Shown here: piece after piece, positions 11,833-22,800 of the stretch
Layout of the letters: the number at the start of each line of letters is the position of its first letter
Position numbering within the stretch: position 1 is the stretch's first letter
Origin: Bathymodiolus brooksi
Taxonomy: Eukaryota; Mollusca; Bivalvia; Mytilida; Modiolidae
Reading direction: 5' to 3'
Length of the DNA: 64,000 bases
Assembly (NCBI GenBank): GCA_963680875.1
Contig: OY804590.1
Span: 19,530,640-19,594,639, forward strand
Translations under genes and position numbers: made by a program
Notes under the pieces: generated by a model
Told to the model about the DNA's origin: nothing
Seen by the model: the letters and a program-made list of their open reading frames with translations, nothing else
Database searches by the model: none

Positions 11833-12073
11833 AGGTGGCAACACGAACCACGCTATATATATAAAGGTAGTTATTTTACTTTATTTAAACTAAGATCAAT
11901 CTGATTCAGGAATATTCAATAACACAACACAAAGAAAGTATGGGCTAAATAATATATTTACATTTTTATTTAAAATATGAGTAGTATTGTGTAATATAAT
12001 GGTTATAATAGAGTTATTCACGCCTTAAATGTAACCTTTCATATGTAATACAATTTCTTCTGAATACATTAAT

Positions 12074-12522
12074 TAGCAGTGCGTTTGAGGTTCTCAGGTG
12101 TAAATACTTACTCGTTCTTACGTTCTTTCTTCACGATATTATACAATTAATATATTAAATTATTAAAAAGAAGTGTAATTGATGTCTTTGCTTCATATTG
12201 AAACTGTTTACCCTTAAGAGGCACCAGAGTTCACACATGGTTTTTAGTGGGGTTCGTGTTACTCGATCTTTAGTTTTATGTGTATGTTTTGTAGATCGTT
12301 GTTTGTCCTTTTGCTCTTTTTGTTTGGTCATTGTGGTGTCTGTCCTTTGATTGACGGGTTCTGATTACCCCTTTGGTATCTTAAAATTCATCTTAGAAGT
12401 GGGTTTGAGGTTTTAAGGTGTATACATATTTACTATTTCTTATTTTTGCTTTCTTCACTATATTATCCAATAAATATATAAAATGTTTAAAAATTGTAAT
12501 TGATTTTTTGCTTCACATTGAA
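12074..12522 (+). repeat. About 130-bp direct repeat flanking a family A copy
   Basis: Segments 12074-12202 and 12395-12522 are clearly related. They share 'gtttgaggtt', 'ctttcttcac', 'atattat' and 'tgcttca.attgaa' in order. They bracket a family A element. This is either a tandem duplication invaded by family A or terminal repeats of a larger unit. Confidence 0.6.
12215..12394 (+). repeat. Family A dispersed repeat, nearly full length
   Basis: Landmarks 'ttagtggggttcgtgttact', 'ttgtagatcgttgtttgtcc' and 'attacccctttggtatctt' in order. Confidence 0.85.
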
Positions 12523-13126
12523 CGTAATGTTAACGATCTAAAACTATTTGTTATCCTCACAATCAACAACCATATATTTTTTTCAATAGTTGATTAACAT
12601 CAAAGAAAATATATAGTTAAACAAAAAAATGGTTGCATTATCAGATATAAATTTGATAATAAATTAAATTGTTCTTTATTAGAACCAAACTCCTTTATTG
12701 TTAGATAGAGTAATAAATTAATATTAACATGCATGACTTTATTGATATAATTTAAAATTATCTTTATAATTCATAAAGTCATATGGAACAACTCTTCTTC
12801 ATTATTGTATGACGTACATTATACAGGTGAGTTTGACTATAAACATCTACAGTTGGGTTTGACTGAATAAACGATTTAATATGTAAAGAAAACGGTTAAG
12901 GAGTGGTATGTTGTTCACAGGTAATGTAATATCACTTTATTCTACTATTTTTAATATAGTAACTATTTCAATTTTACGAAAATGTTCTTCATTTTAAATT
13001 TCTTAATCAGTCTGAATTATTTCCATTAAGTTATATGTATAAGAGATCTGAAAACTTGGTTATTATTTGTTTTTTTTTTTTGTATTTTTTCTTATAATTA
13101 TTCATTCTTGTTTGAGCACTTCAAAC
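12523..13126. other. AT-rich stretch without recognisable feature
   Basis: Contains a T-run near 13070 but no gene or recognised repeat. Confidence 0.5.
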
Positions 13127-13300
13127 TAGTTTAACTCCGCCATCTTTTATTGAAGTGCCTGTACCAATATCGGAAAGTGAACGATCATGTATTTGTGTCT
13201 AGGAGGTATTGATTTTTCCTCTTTTCTACAATTTTCCATTGGATTTTGGAACTGTTCCTACAATGTGGGATTTTTTGTTTTTCATTTTATTGTACATTAA
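13127..13300 (+). repeat. Family B dispersed repeat
   Basis: Landmarks 'actccgccatcttttattga', 'aagtgcctgtaccaa', 'tgatttttcctcttttctac' and 'ggattttggaactgttccta'. Confidence 0.8.
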
Positions 13301-13330
13301 AACCTTTGATCGCTGAGGTAACGATATCAT

Positions 13331-13372
13331 ATGCCTTATTGTTCACAACAAATGCCTTATTGTTCACAACAA
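13331..13372 (+). repeat. 21-bp direct duplication
   Basis: 'atgccttattgttcacaaca' occurs twice back to back, immediately downstream of the family B copy. Confidence 0.8.
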
Positions 13373-13774
13373 CATATATCAATTTCTCACTTGATGAATA
13401 CAAAACCAAACAGTCTGCTTTTTCTATTATTAACCTAAAATTACATATACAATGTATATTGTTTTTACGACAACAATAAACTTTTTACTATCATTCACTT
13501 TATGGCATCCCCGCTTGTATTTCATTGCCGCTGTACATCGTAACAAAAACGCTTAGTCTTGTATAAACTCTTGTTGTTACAGTTGCACAACTAGCACTGA
13601 GGTCTGCACTCGCCTCTTAACGTTATTGTTGTAATTGGAAAGTCTAGCTGTGAGTTTCATTAAGCGTGAAAATCTAATGAACCAAATAGACTGACAAATA
13701 GGATACGAAAAAACAACAAATAGCAAAACAACAGCAAAAGCTACATGAATGTACAGATAGTGTGTTTATTCTGT

Positions 13775-13850
13775 AATAAAAGCGTAGATATCTGATTTAG
13801 TGCACACGACACGTTTCTTTGATAACCTTCATCAAGTATGTTCAAAATAT
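13775..13850 (-). repeat. Family C fragment with degenerate hammerhead-like core
   Basis: On the minus strand TTGATGA replaces CTGATGA. GAAAC and GTGTC are present, followed by 'gtgtgcact' and 'agatatctacgc'. The first core base is changed, so activity is unlikely. Confidence 0.65.
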
Positions 13851-14127
13851 GCTATGTATTCATTTAAATTTATGGATGCGAATTTTCTAGGGTTTTCATT
13901 GCCATGGATACATAAATTCGTGCATCCCTACCATGCATAAAACGGAAATCAAACAAATAATATCTGGTATGATCTCTGTAGTACATGAACCTAACATATA
14001 TTTACAACATCGTAGTCAGTACATATAAATGGGGGCTAATATTAATCGATTTACCAAATTTCGTGGTTACACAGAAAGTAAACGAAAATCAGCATAGCAG
14101 CAATAAAAATGAAATGGATTATGTGTC

Positions 14128-14400
14128 TTTACGTTCTTAGTTCCGTGTTGTGATGTCCGTTACGCTTTGCGCATAAAAAACGATGTTCGGTTCTTCTTTA
14201 CCTCTCGTTTTCGTGGGAAGGATCATGCCTTATTTGCGTGTGCTTGCGCATAGTGGTGTCCAACACATATGTTGCTGTGCGTTTTTGTTTTTTGTTTGTT
14301 TGTCTTTATCTTGTGTACCATATGTTGCCAGTTTCTTTTGATTGTCCATTTTTGTTTGCCCCTTCGATTGTATCTAGCGTTTATTTTCTATTGTTTACAC
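14128..14400 (+). repeat. Family E dispersed repeat
   Basis: Landmarks 'ttccgtgttgtgatgtccgt', 'cgatgttcggttcttcttta', 'gcatagtggtgtccaaca' and 'ttgattgtccatttttg'. Matches copies at 36.05 and 36.43 kb. The 81-codon open frame here is repeat sequence. Confidence 0.8.
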
Positions 14401-14639
14401 TGTCAATAACTTTATTATCAGATAAGACATGGGCATGCCACACGAAGCCGCTAATCATTGACAAACACGTCGGTGGTCTGTAACGTGGCCATCCCATAAA
14501 TGACTCATAGACGTCTTCCATTATTGGCCGACCATTTGAGGATGTTCCTGGTCCTTTGCGAGTTGCTTCTATTCATTTCCAATGTGTAATTAGTGCAATC
14601 CTGCTTCGTGTGGTCTAATTTGTATTATGCATTCACATT

Positions 14640-14895
14640 TTTGTTCGGTAAAATGGTTATTATACTCGCCTCGTAGGCAGTTAATCGTGGGTTCGATCCT
14701 TGGTCGAGCCCAACCAAAGATTATAATATTGGTATTGGCTGCGTCGTTATTAAGCATGCAGCAATGAGGGGTAGAATGAAAATAATGTTTAGATCAGAGT
14801 CAGGATAATATTTTCGAGAGGTGTGGCATATTTACATGTGAGCTAGCACTGTAAAAATTCCATAACGCGTGTTGGCCTAATACCAAGTGGACACG
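14640..14895 (+). mobile_element. tRNA-derived SINE (family S)
   Basis: The head has an A-box-like stretch ('gtaaaatggttattatactc') and a B-box ('gggttcgatcc', about 14690). The body with 'gagtcaggataatatt' and 'gagctagcactgtaaa' parallels the 3.6-3.9 kb copy. There is no intact tRNA cloverleaf. Confidence 0.65.
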
Positions 14896-14902
14896 GTCAT
14901 CA

Positions 14903-15122
14903 TCTTGTTTTGTTTTCCTTCTTCGATTGACGACCTCTGGTTTCCCTTAGGTATCATCAAAGTATTCTCACTTTGCATAAGAAGAGTTTGAAGATACCAA
15001 AGGGGTAATCAGAATCCGTATGGCCAAATGAAAAAATAACGATCTACAAAACATTACAAAGGAAATTAAAAATCGAGTAACACGAACCCCACTAAGCCTG
15101 CGGGGTGACCTCAGGTGCAATC
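14903..15122. repeat. Two family A pieces in inverted orientation
   Basis: Positions 14903-14965 are a plus-strand distal fragment ('ccttcttcgattgacg', 'ggtatcatcaaag'). Positions 14980-15122 are a minus-strand copy ('gaagataccaaaggggtaat' to 'ctcaggtgc'). They meet tail to tail and could form a hairpin. Confidence 0.7.
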
Positions 15123-15845
15123 ATTCAATCACTTCGAATCAATGGAGAAATACCTTTGAATGTTATTTTCTGTTTTCTCTAACGTTTATTTATAACGTTA
15201 TGAAAATCTTGATATATTTTCTGCAGTCAATGATCTTATAAGAAACACAAAACGTTGTTAATGAAACTTGTTGGCTGTCTTTCTGTGATTTGTTTTAGAA
15301 AATTTAATTTATCTTTTTATCAGATATTTTGTTATTATTGAATTGATTCATATTTTAGTAGCGGTCACATAATTGCATGTAATATGTATTTAATTTGAGG
15401 GAGATGACACAGCATAAGAATGTTGTGATAATAATTTATACACGTAACGATCCCGTACTTCTTTTCCGGTCTATACAGCCATCACATATGTTGATTCCAA
15501 TCTTTACAATTACGATGAAAGGGTAAAATCCCTAATGGACGTACATTGAAAGTTATCAATGAAAGTTAATTAATGAATAACGATATAAATAGATTGTTAA
15601 GTTGTAATAAGCCATTATCGTATAAGCTCTCCTGGGTAATAACATTTACCTTAAAAACAAAGCAGGTAATTGGATACGATATACATTGTAATAATATTTA
15701 CCTCTAATTAAGTGGAATATTAGTGTATAAATGCAGGTAATTTAATACCTTAATTGTAGATCAGCTTAATTAGTCCAATCTATTTAAAATGAAAGTAGCA
15801 TGGGCAGAATGACCTAGTAATATTTGAAACTTGATAACCATGGAG
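15123..15845. other. AT-rich stretch without recognisable feature
   Basis: No gene or repeat copy that I can support. Confidence 0.5.
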
Positions 15846-15865
15846 ATATCAATATATCCAATTCA

Positions 15866-15909
15866 GTGCACACGACGCGTTTCTGGAATAACCTTCATCA
15901 GGTACGCCC
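15866..15909 (-). ncRNA. Hammerhead-ribozyme-like motif, type I layout
   Basis: On the minus strand the order is stem I arm 'gggcgtac', then CTGATGA (15901-15895), an 11-nt arm-loop-arm 'aggttattcca', GAA, stem III 'ac-gc-gt', cleavage-type GTC (15876-15874), and stem I arm 'gtgtgcac'. Stem I can form six consecutive pairs including two wobbles. Stem III has two pairs. Stem II is weak: two G-C pairs above an A-A mismatch. The conserved core matches the hammerhead consensus (CUGAUGA, GAAA, UH). Such short-stem motifs in repeats often act as dimers. Activity is not shown here. Confidence 0.5.
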
Positions 15910-16179
15910 AAAGCCAAAATAGTAGAAAGTCGAATAATTGATCAGTCTTCGGGAGCAAGAAAACCAAAGGTCATAAACAGGATAGCCACAATCCGTTAAG
16001 GTCACATTTTCATGAGGGAGGATAACCTTAGTTTTAATGATAATTACATTATTTGGAACTGTAAGTTTCGATAAAAATATATCTAATAAACCATGTCAGT
16101 GCCGAAGCACCGACTACTGGGTGGATGATACCTCGGACACTAATAGTTCACCACCAGAGGTAACGACAAAGTGAAAGTA

Positions 16180-16222
16180 GTGCACACGACACGCTTCTAG
16201 ACTAACCTTCATCAGATACACC
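16180..16222 (-). ncRNA. Second hammerhead-like motif of the pair
   Basis: CTGATGA at 16215-16209 and GTC at 16190-16188, with GAAG in place of GAAA. Stem III keeps G-U and C-G pairs. Stem I arms 'ggtgtat' and 'gtgtgcac' can still pair through several wobbles. Cleavage at this site and at 15874 would release a 314-nt RNA. Confidence 0.4.
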
Positions 16223-16281
16223 CAAAGTCGAAAGATTGTAAAGCCCAATCATCTAGTCTGTGACAGCAATAAAACCAAAGG

Positions 16282-16578
16282 TTTGAATATATAAAAAGGT
16301 CTGAAAGGTTTCTTGTTTAAGTGGTTCACCAAATGAACAACCACACACACCATCACCACCAACCTCTCTCTCTCTCCTTCTCTAATTCCTTTCTTCATTC
16401 TGTGTTCTTCTTCAATTTACACATATTAATGTAAGAAATAGTCATATGCGTGCATGCTCTATCAAATAATGTTGTAACTTATTGTATATATGAGAAGACT
16501 TCATCAGTTTGTTTAACTTGTGTCTTATCCTTTTTGCATATATGAGCAAATAAAATATGTTTAAACTAAACCAAAGGT
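16282..16578 (+). mobile_element. 5'-truncated LINE insertion (3' end only)
   Basis: Starts inside the last codons of the retrotransposon ORF (translating to FEYIKRSERFLV and stop at about 16318-16320). The 3' UTR continues with CA/TC-rich sequence and ends 'caaataaaatatgtttaaac'. It is the same family as the element at 62915-63857. A 12-bp direct repeat 'aaaccaaaggtt' flanks it (16272-16283 and about 16570-16583), a likely target-site duplication. The target is family C, so family C was present first. Confidence 0.85.
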
Positions 16579-16645
16579 TCTAAACTAGATAGACAAGATC
16601 GGCTTACGTCACCTACATATGTATGCAAGAATTTCAGGTAAAAGA

Positions 16646-17690
16646 TGAGTGTCTTGGCATTCAATATTCGTATCTTGGATTATAATTATTTTGTAAATAT
16701 TACAGAAATATAAATAACGCTATAATAATCTAATAAATATATCTGATTAAACTCCGCCATTTTAGATTATAATGTATCATATGATATTTGCTCTCATCAT
16801 GTACCAAAAATGTAAAATAATGATGCATTCTCATGCAATGACCCATTGTATACAATGGTTATAACTAATGAGGTTATCTTGTGGAACGGACGTACAATAA
16901 TGCAATCAGTGTAAGAAATTGTGAATCTGCAGAATATTCAGATAAGCGATTTATTTAGAACTCTGTAAAATAGGGTAAAGCATAAACTTGGAAATCGGAT
17001 TTATAAGAATTTGTAACCTACATTAGAGACTTATATAATCTTATCAAAAACTGCTTAAAACGTGCGTGATAATAAGTTAGGATAAATCCAATACATGGCG
17101 TGTGACGGTGCGATTTCCCATATTAAAACGTAAATCGGTCATACCCTAAGAGCGCTAAAATGCTGCTTATTTTAAGCATGAGTTTTATTTGTGATAGAAC
17201 GAACACGCTAGTAAATTAATTGTCTTTTTCATGTGATTACCACGTTAGCTATCGTGATATGTTTACTAACTAACAAGTCCCAATGTTGTTCATGTTATAT
17301 AATATTATGAGAAACACAATAAAAACAGAAACGCAAGAAAGGTTAAATGTTCGAATTAAATTAGGTGGTTGTTGAGAAATTCCTTGAAATGTGGATATTT
17401 ACTGTACCTATTTGCTCTGTTTTATTCTCTATTACCTCACTTTGATGTATATGTAAGGGTAAGTATTGTACTCGCATACGGACAATACTTGTATGACCTC
17501 ATCATTTCACTACGAGGTGAGGTTTGAGCCTATAAAACAAGTTCACCTATTACTCAAGATCGTCAGCTTGTTTTATTTATTTTTTATGATTATTATTATG
17601 TTGATGATTTTTTGTTTGAAAACTCTCTTTGATGCATTAGTTGTTTATTGTATATTGTAACTGATTAATGAAAGAAAATAATCTGGTTCA
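16646..17690. other. AT-rich stretch without recognisable feature
   Basis: No gene or repeat copy recognised. A 64-codon open frame at 17466 has no recognisable motif. Confidence 0.5.
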
Positions 17691-17694
17691 AGGA

Positions 17695-17830
17695 ATTGTA
17701 ACCGTGGCTGATTTTGGCTATCCTGTTTCAGCCCTTTGGGTTTCTTCCACCCAAAGACTTTTATATTATTTAGCTTTTCATTTTTTTGACATGCCGAATG
17801 AAGGTTATTCCAGGAATTACTAATTTTTCA
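17695..17830 (+). repeat. Family C fragment
   Basis: Contains 'accgtggctgattttggcta', 'cccaaagacttttatatt' and 'gaatgaaggttattccagg'. The hammerhead core is lost (CTGATGA has become CGAATGA). Confidence 0.65.
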
Positions 17831-18007
17831 GTAGAAATAACATTTGTAAATTGTACAATGCCAAATGTTGTCATGGGAACTAAGCAATCTATATAATGAT
17901 AAATCTATAAAATAAATTATCTCGCAAAACTACTTAGAAACGTACACTTTAACAAATATTGCGAAACATCTAAAATACAAAATATGTGTCCATGAAGTAT
18001 ACCATTT

Positions 18008-18085
18008 GTCCTTTTTCGCTTATTCATTGTATTGTCTGTTCGTCGAATTACGGCTTCTGATTACCCCTTTGGTATCTTCAAACTT
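18008..18085 (+). repeat. Family A distal fragment
   Basis: 'gtattgtctgttcgtcgaat', then 'acccctttggtatcttcaaa'. Confidence 0.75.
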
Positions 18086-18529
18086 TTACACATGGCAATA
18101 TGAATTCTTCTCTAAATTAGAATGTCAAGAATTAACTTCTCTTGTAATTAACAAATTAATGCATACAATAAATATATTATAGTTCTGTTCTAAAGACATA
18201 CACGTTTATCATTGACCCGACAGGTATATAATGGACCCAATTATCAGTCACGTTTTTCAATATTTTTTTTCTTGAATTGAGATTGTAAATCAATTTAAAT
18301 GTTCATGATTTTATTTATTAATGATTAATTAATTCTTAGAAGGAGCATTTATTGGCTGCGATCGCATGGTAAATGGATGTATACATACTATGCAATCATC
18401 ACATTTCATCACTAAAGTTGTAAGAACGGCATTAGTGCACGACAATGTGTTCTAACTTCAACATTGTACGACTTGTAGAAATATTGAGGGTGTAATATCT
18501 ATGTCACAAATGACCACGGATATGTTTCA

Positions 18530-18755
18530 CAGAAACTGCTGACCCTTCCGGAGCACACGAGTTTACCCCCCCCCCCCCCCCCCCCCCGCCCTCCCTCCTC
18601 CATATTTAGTGGGGTTCGTGATGCTCGATCTTTAATATCCTGTGTAGCGTTTGGTAGATTATTGTTTGTCCTTTTGTCATTTATCGTTTGGCCATTGTAT
18701 TTTTATTGTCTGTCCTTCGATTTACGACTTCTGATTATCCATTTTCTTCAAACTG
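18530..18755 (+). repeat. Family A copy with a 22-C run
   Basis: Family A landmarks 'acccttccggagcacac', 'ttagtggggttcgtgatgct' and 'gtccttcgatttacgactt'. The usual 'cacccccgg' of the family has grown to a run of about 22 C at 18566-18587. Confidence 0.8.
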
Positions 18756-18794
18756 TTTTTGTATCTGCGGACTATGGTTTCTTTCACCAAAATA

Positions 18795-18990
18795 TTAAAA
18801 ACGTAGATATTTAATTTAGTGCTTAAGACGCGTTTCTGGAGCATAATTCATTGCGCACGCTCATAATAAACAAATAGGAAAACTAAATATGTTAAGTCAT
18901 TGTAAGGAAATAAGCCAAAGGACCTAAACATGACAGCCAAAATCGCATAAGGTTACCTATGACTGGGGAAATTGACCTTAGCTGACAGTC
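18795..18990 (-). repeat. Family C fragment
   Basis: The minus strand keeps GAAACGCGTC but has lost CTGATGA. Positions 18905-18980 match the 'accaaaggtcataaacagg' and 'gatagccacaatccgttaag' body region of the 15.9 kb copy. Confidence 0.65.
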
Positions 18991-19065
18991 AATATATGAC
19001 TGAAAGTGGTGTTAAACAAAAACGATTTCATTAAAAAGCGGAATTCGCAAAAACAACCAGAGTTT

Positions 19066-19385
19066 GACATATAAAAGGGGCAATTAGAAGTCATAGCTTG
19101 AAAAACAAACAGACAATGGCCAAGAAACAGAACACTAACAATTAAGCATCACAAAGGACTCGTCGAGTTACTGTTAAACGACATTAACAACATCTGAAAT
19201 GGAAATCATGTTGGACATCAGCATTGAAAGGGTCCGTGTTTCACATCTGTTTAGCTGTCTGTGTTGTGTTTTTTTGTTTTGTTGTTTCCGTGCTGTGTCT
19301 TGTTCCCAATGTTGTCGTTGCCTATGAAATGTCCATTCTTGATTACCCCTTCATTTTTTGTCTAACATTTATTTTTATTCATTTT
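19066..19385. repeat. Family A (minus) then family E (plus) fragments
   Basis: 19066-19160 carries 'aaaaggggcaattagaag', the minus-strand family A core. 19245-19385 carries 'ttgttcccaatgttgtcgtt' and 'tccattcttgattacccctt' of family E. Confidence 0.6.
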
Positions 19386-19549
19386 AATTACTATAACAGA
19401 TAGTAAAATGATACGAGTGTTTAACATTTATGTCTGGTATAAAGTGAAAATAGTATCAAGCCGTTTGTCTGGAGACTACCACCGACCACATAAAGGTAAA
19501 ACGACGAGTTTTATTAGTGAGGCATGCACTGCTTGCCCTGTCTGTGCAC

Positions 19550-19690
19550 TTGAATTCACCCTCGTTTCAATTGGGTTCGCGAGCCTCAATCTGTAGATTT
19601 ATCTCTGTAGTGTTTTGTTGACCATTGTTCATATTTTTGATCTTTTGACCAATGAAGTGTCTTTCCTGCAATTTACGCTTCTTGTTACCC
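19550..19690 (+). repeat. Diverged family A copy
   Basis: 'gaattcaccctcg', 'attgggttcgcgagcctcaa', 'tgttttgttgaccattgtt' and 'acgcttcttgttacccattt' follow family A order. Confidence 0.6.
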
Positions 19691-19699
19691 ATTTGGAGG

Positions 19700-19868
19700 T
19701 GATGGGTGTGGTGTTTACCGCCACTGTTAACAATTAGTTCAGTTATATCATGGCGGTCAGTTTTAATGGTAGCGAAAACCAGAGTACCCAGGGAAAACCA
19801 CAGACTTTCAGCGGGTCACTGTCAAACTCCATCACCGGGATTTCGAACTTCAGTGGTGATAGACATAG
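19700..19868 (+). repeat. Family D element bordering the 47-bp satellite
   Basis: Contains 'gtttaccgccactgttaaca', 'cagttatatcatggcggtca', 'gtacccagggaaaaccac' and 'cagtggtgatagac', then passes directly into the 47-bp units. The related family D copy at 58.42-58.69 kb also has 'cagtggtgatagaaac' beside a single 47-bp-like unit. Confidence 0.75.
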
Positions 19869-22800
19869 ATTACATATGTAAATACAACTACTATACGATT
19901 ATTACCACGACGGGCCCTTACATATGTAAATACAACTATCATACGATTACTACCACGACGGCCCTTACATATGTAAATACAGCTATCATACGATTACTAC
20001 CACGACGGTCCTTACATATGTAAATACAACTACCATACGATTACTACCACGACGGCCCTTACATAGGTAAATACAACTACCATACGATTATTACCACGAC
20101 GGCCCTTACATATGTAAATACAACTACCATACGATTACTACCACGACGGCCCTTACATCTGTAAATACAACTACCATACGATTACTACCACGACGGCCCT
20201 TACATATGTAAATACAACTATCATACGATAACTACCACGACGGCCCTTACATATGTAAATACAACTACCATACGATTACTACCACGACGGCAGTTACATA
20301 TGTAAATACAACTGCCATACTATTACTATCACGACGGCCCTTACATAGGTAAATACAACTACCATACGATTATTACCACGACGGCCCTTACATAGGTAAA
20401 TACAACTATTATACGATTACTACCACGACGGCCCTTACATAGGTAAATACAACTACCATACGATTACTACCACGATGGCCCTTACATATGTAAATACAAC
20501 TACCATACAATTACTACCACGATGGCCCTTACATATGTAAACACAACTACCATACAATTACTACCACGACGCCCCTTACATAGGTAAATACAACTATCAT
20601 ACGATTACTACCACGACGGCCCTTACATAGGTAAATACAACTATCATACGATTACTACCACGACGGTCCTTACATAGGTAAATACAACTACCATACGATT
20701 ACTACCACGACGGCCCTTACATATGTAAATACAGCTATCATACGATTACTACCACGACGGTCCTCACATATGTAAATACAACTACCATACGATTACTACC
20801 ACGACGGCCCTTACATATGTAAATACAACTATCATACGATTACTACCACGACGGCCCTTACATAGGTAAATACAACTACCATACGATTATTACCACGACG
20901 GCCCTTACATATGTAAATACAACTACCATACGATTACTACCACGACGGCCCTTACATCTGTAAATACAACTACCATACGATTACTACCACGACGGCCCTT
21001 ACATATGTAAATACAACTATCATACGATAACTACCACGACGGCCCTTACATATGTAAATACAACTACCATACGATTACTACCACGACGGCAGTTACATAT
21101 GTAAATACAACTGCCATACTATTACTATCACGACGGCCCTTACATAGGTAAATACAACTACCATACGATTATTACCACGACGGCCCTTACATAGGTAAAT
21201 ACAACTATTATACGATTACTACCACGACGGCCCTTACATAGGTAAATACAACTACCATACGATTACTACCACGATGGCCCTTACATATGTAAATACAACT
21301 ACCATACAATTACTACCACGATGGCCCTTACATATGTAAACACAACTACCATACAATTACTACCACGACGCCCCTTACATAGGTAAATACAACTATCATA
21401 CGATTACTACCACGACGGCCCTTACATAGGTAAATACAACTATCATACGATTACTACCACGACGGTCCTTACATAGGTAAATACAACTACCATACGATTA
21501 CTACCACGACGGCCCTTACATATGTAAATACAACTACCATACGATTACTACCACGACGGCCCTTACATATGTAAATACAACTACCATACGATTACTACCA
21601 CGACGGCCCTTACATAGGTAAATACAACTATCATACGATTACTACCACGACGGTCCTTACATATGTAAATACAACTACCATACGATTACTACCACGACGG
21701 CCCTTACATAGGTAAATACAACTATCATACGATTATTACCACGACGGCCCTTACATATGTAAATACAACTACCATACGATTACTACCACGACGGCCCTTA
21801 CATATGTAAATACAACTATCATACAATTACTACCACGACGGCCCTTACATAGGTAAATACAACTACCATACGATTATTACCACGACGGCCCTTACATATG
21901 TAAATACAACTACCATACGATTACTACCACGACGGCCCTTACATAGGTAAATACAACTACCATACGATTACTACCACGACGGCCCCTTATATATGTAAAT
22001 ACAACTACCACGACAGCCCTTACATATGTAAATACAACTACCATACGATTACTACCACGACGGCCCTTACATAGGTAAATACAACTATTATACGATTACT
22101 ACCACGACGGCCCTTACATATGTAAATACAACTATCATACAATTACTACCACGACGGCCCTTACATATGTAAATACAACTATCATACGATTACTACCACG
22201 ACGGCCCTTACATAGGTAAATACAACTATTATACGATTACTACCACGACGGCCCTTACATATGTAAATACAACTACCACGACGGCCCTTACATATGTAAA
22301 TACAACTACCATACGATTACTACCACGACGGCCCTTACATAGGTAAATACAACTATTATACGATTACTACCACGACGGCCCTTACATAGATAAATACAAC
22401 TATCATACGATTACTACCACGACGGCCCTTACATAGGTAAATACAACTACCATACGATTACTACCACGACGGCCCTTACATAGGTAAATACAACTACCAT
22501 ATGATTACTACCACGACGGCCCTTACATAGGTAAATACAACTATTATACGATTACTACCACGACGGCCCTTACATAGGTAAATACAACTACCATACGATT
22601 ACTACCACGACGGCCCTTACATAGGTAAATACAACTACCATACGATTACTACCACGACGGCCCTTACATATGTAAATACAACTACCACGACGGCCCTTAC
22701 ATAGGTAAATACAACTATTATACGATTACTACCACGACGGCCCTTACATAGGTAAATACAACTACCATACGATTACTACCACGACGGCCCTTACAAAGGT

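Larger units (their letters stand above)
15850..16645 (-). mobile_element. Family C element, more than one unit, interrupted by a LINE
   Basis: The minus-strand copy contains two unit junctions 314 bp apart (15874 and 16188). Between them lies the usual family C body, including the 'actactgggtggatgatacc' block and the 'tcatgagggaggataacctt' block. The right part is split by a LINE 3' end at 16282-16578; family C resumes at about 16579 ('ttctaaactagatagac', which aligns to 'tcataaacaggatagcc' at 15970). No protein is encoded. A tandem non-coding unit with a ribozyme-like core at each junction is the architecture of retrozymes. Confidence 0.75.

Noticed and set aside
18795..18850. Additional hammerhead-like motif
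   Set aside because: GAAACGCGTC is present but CTGATGA has been lost.
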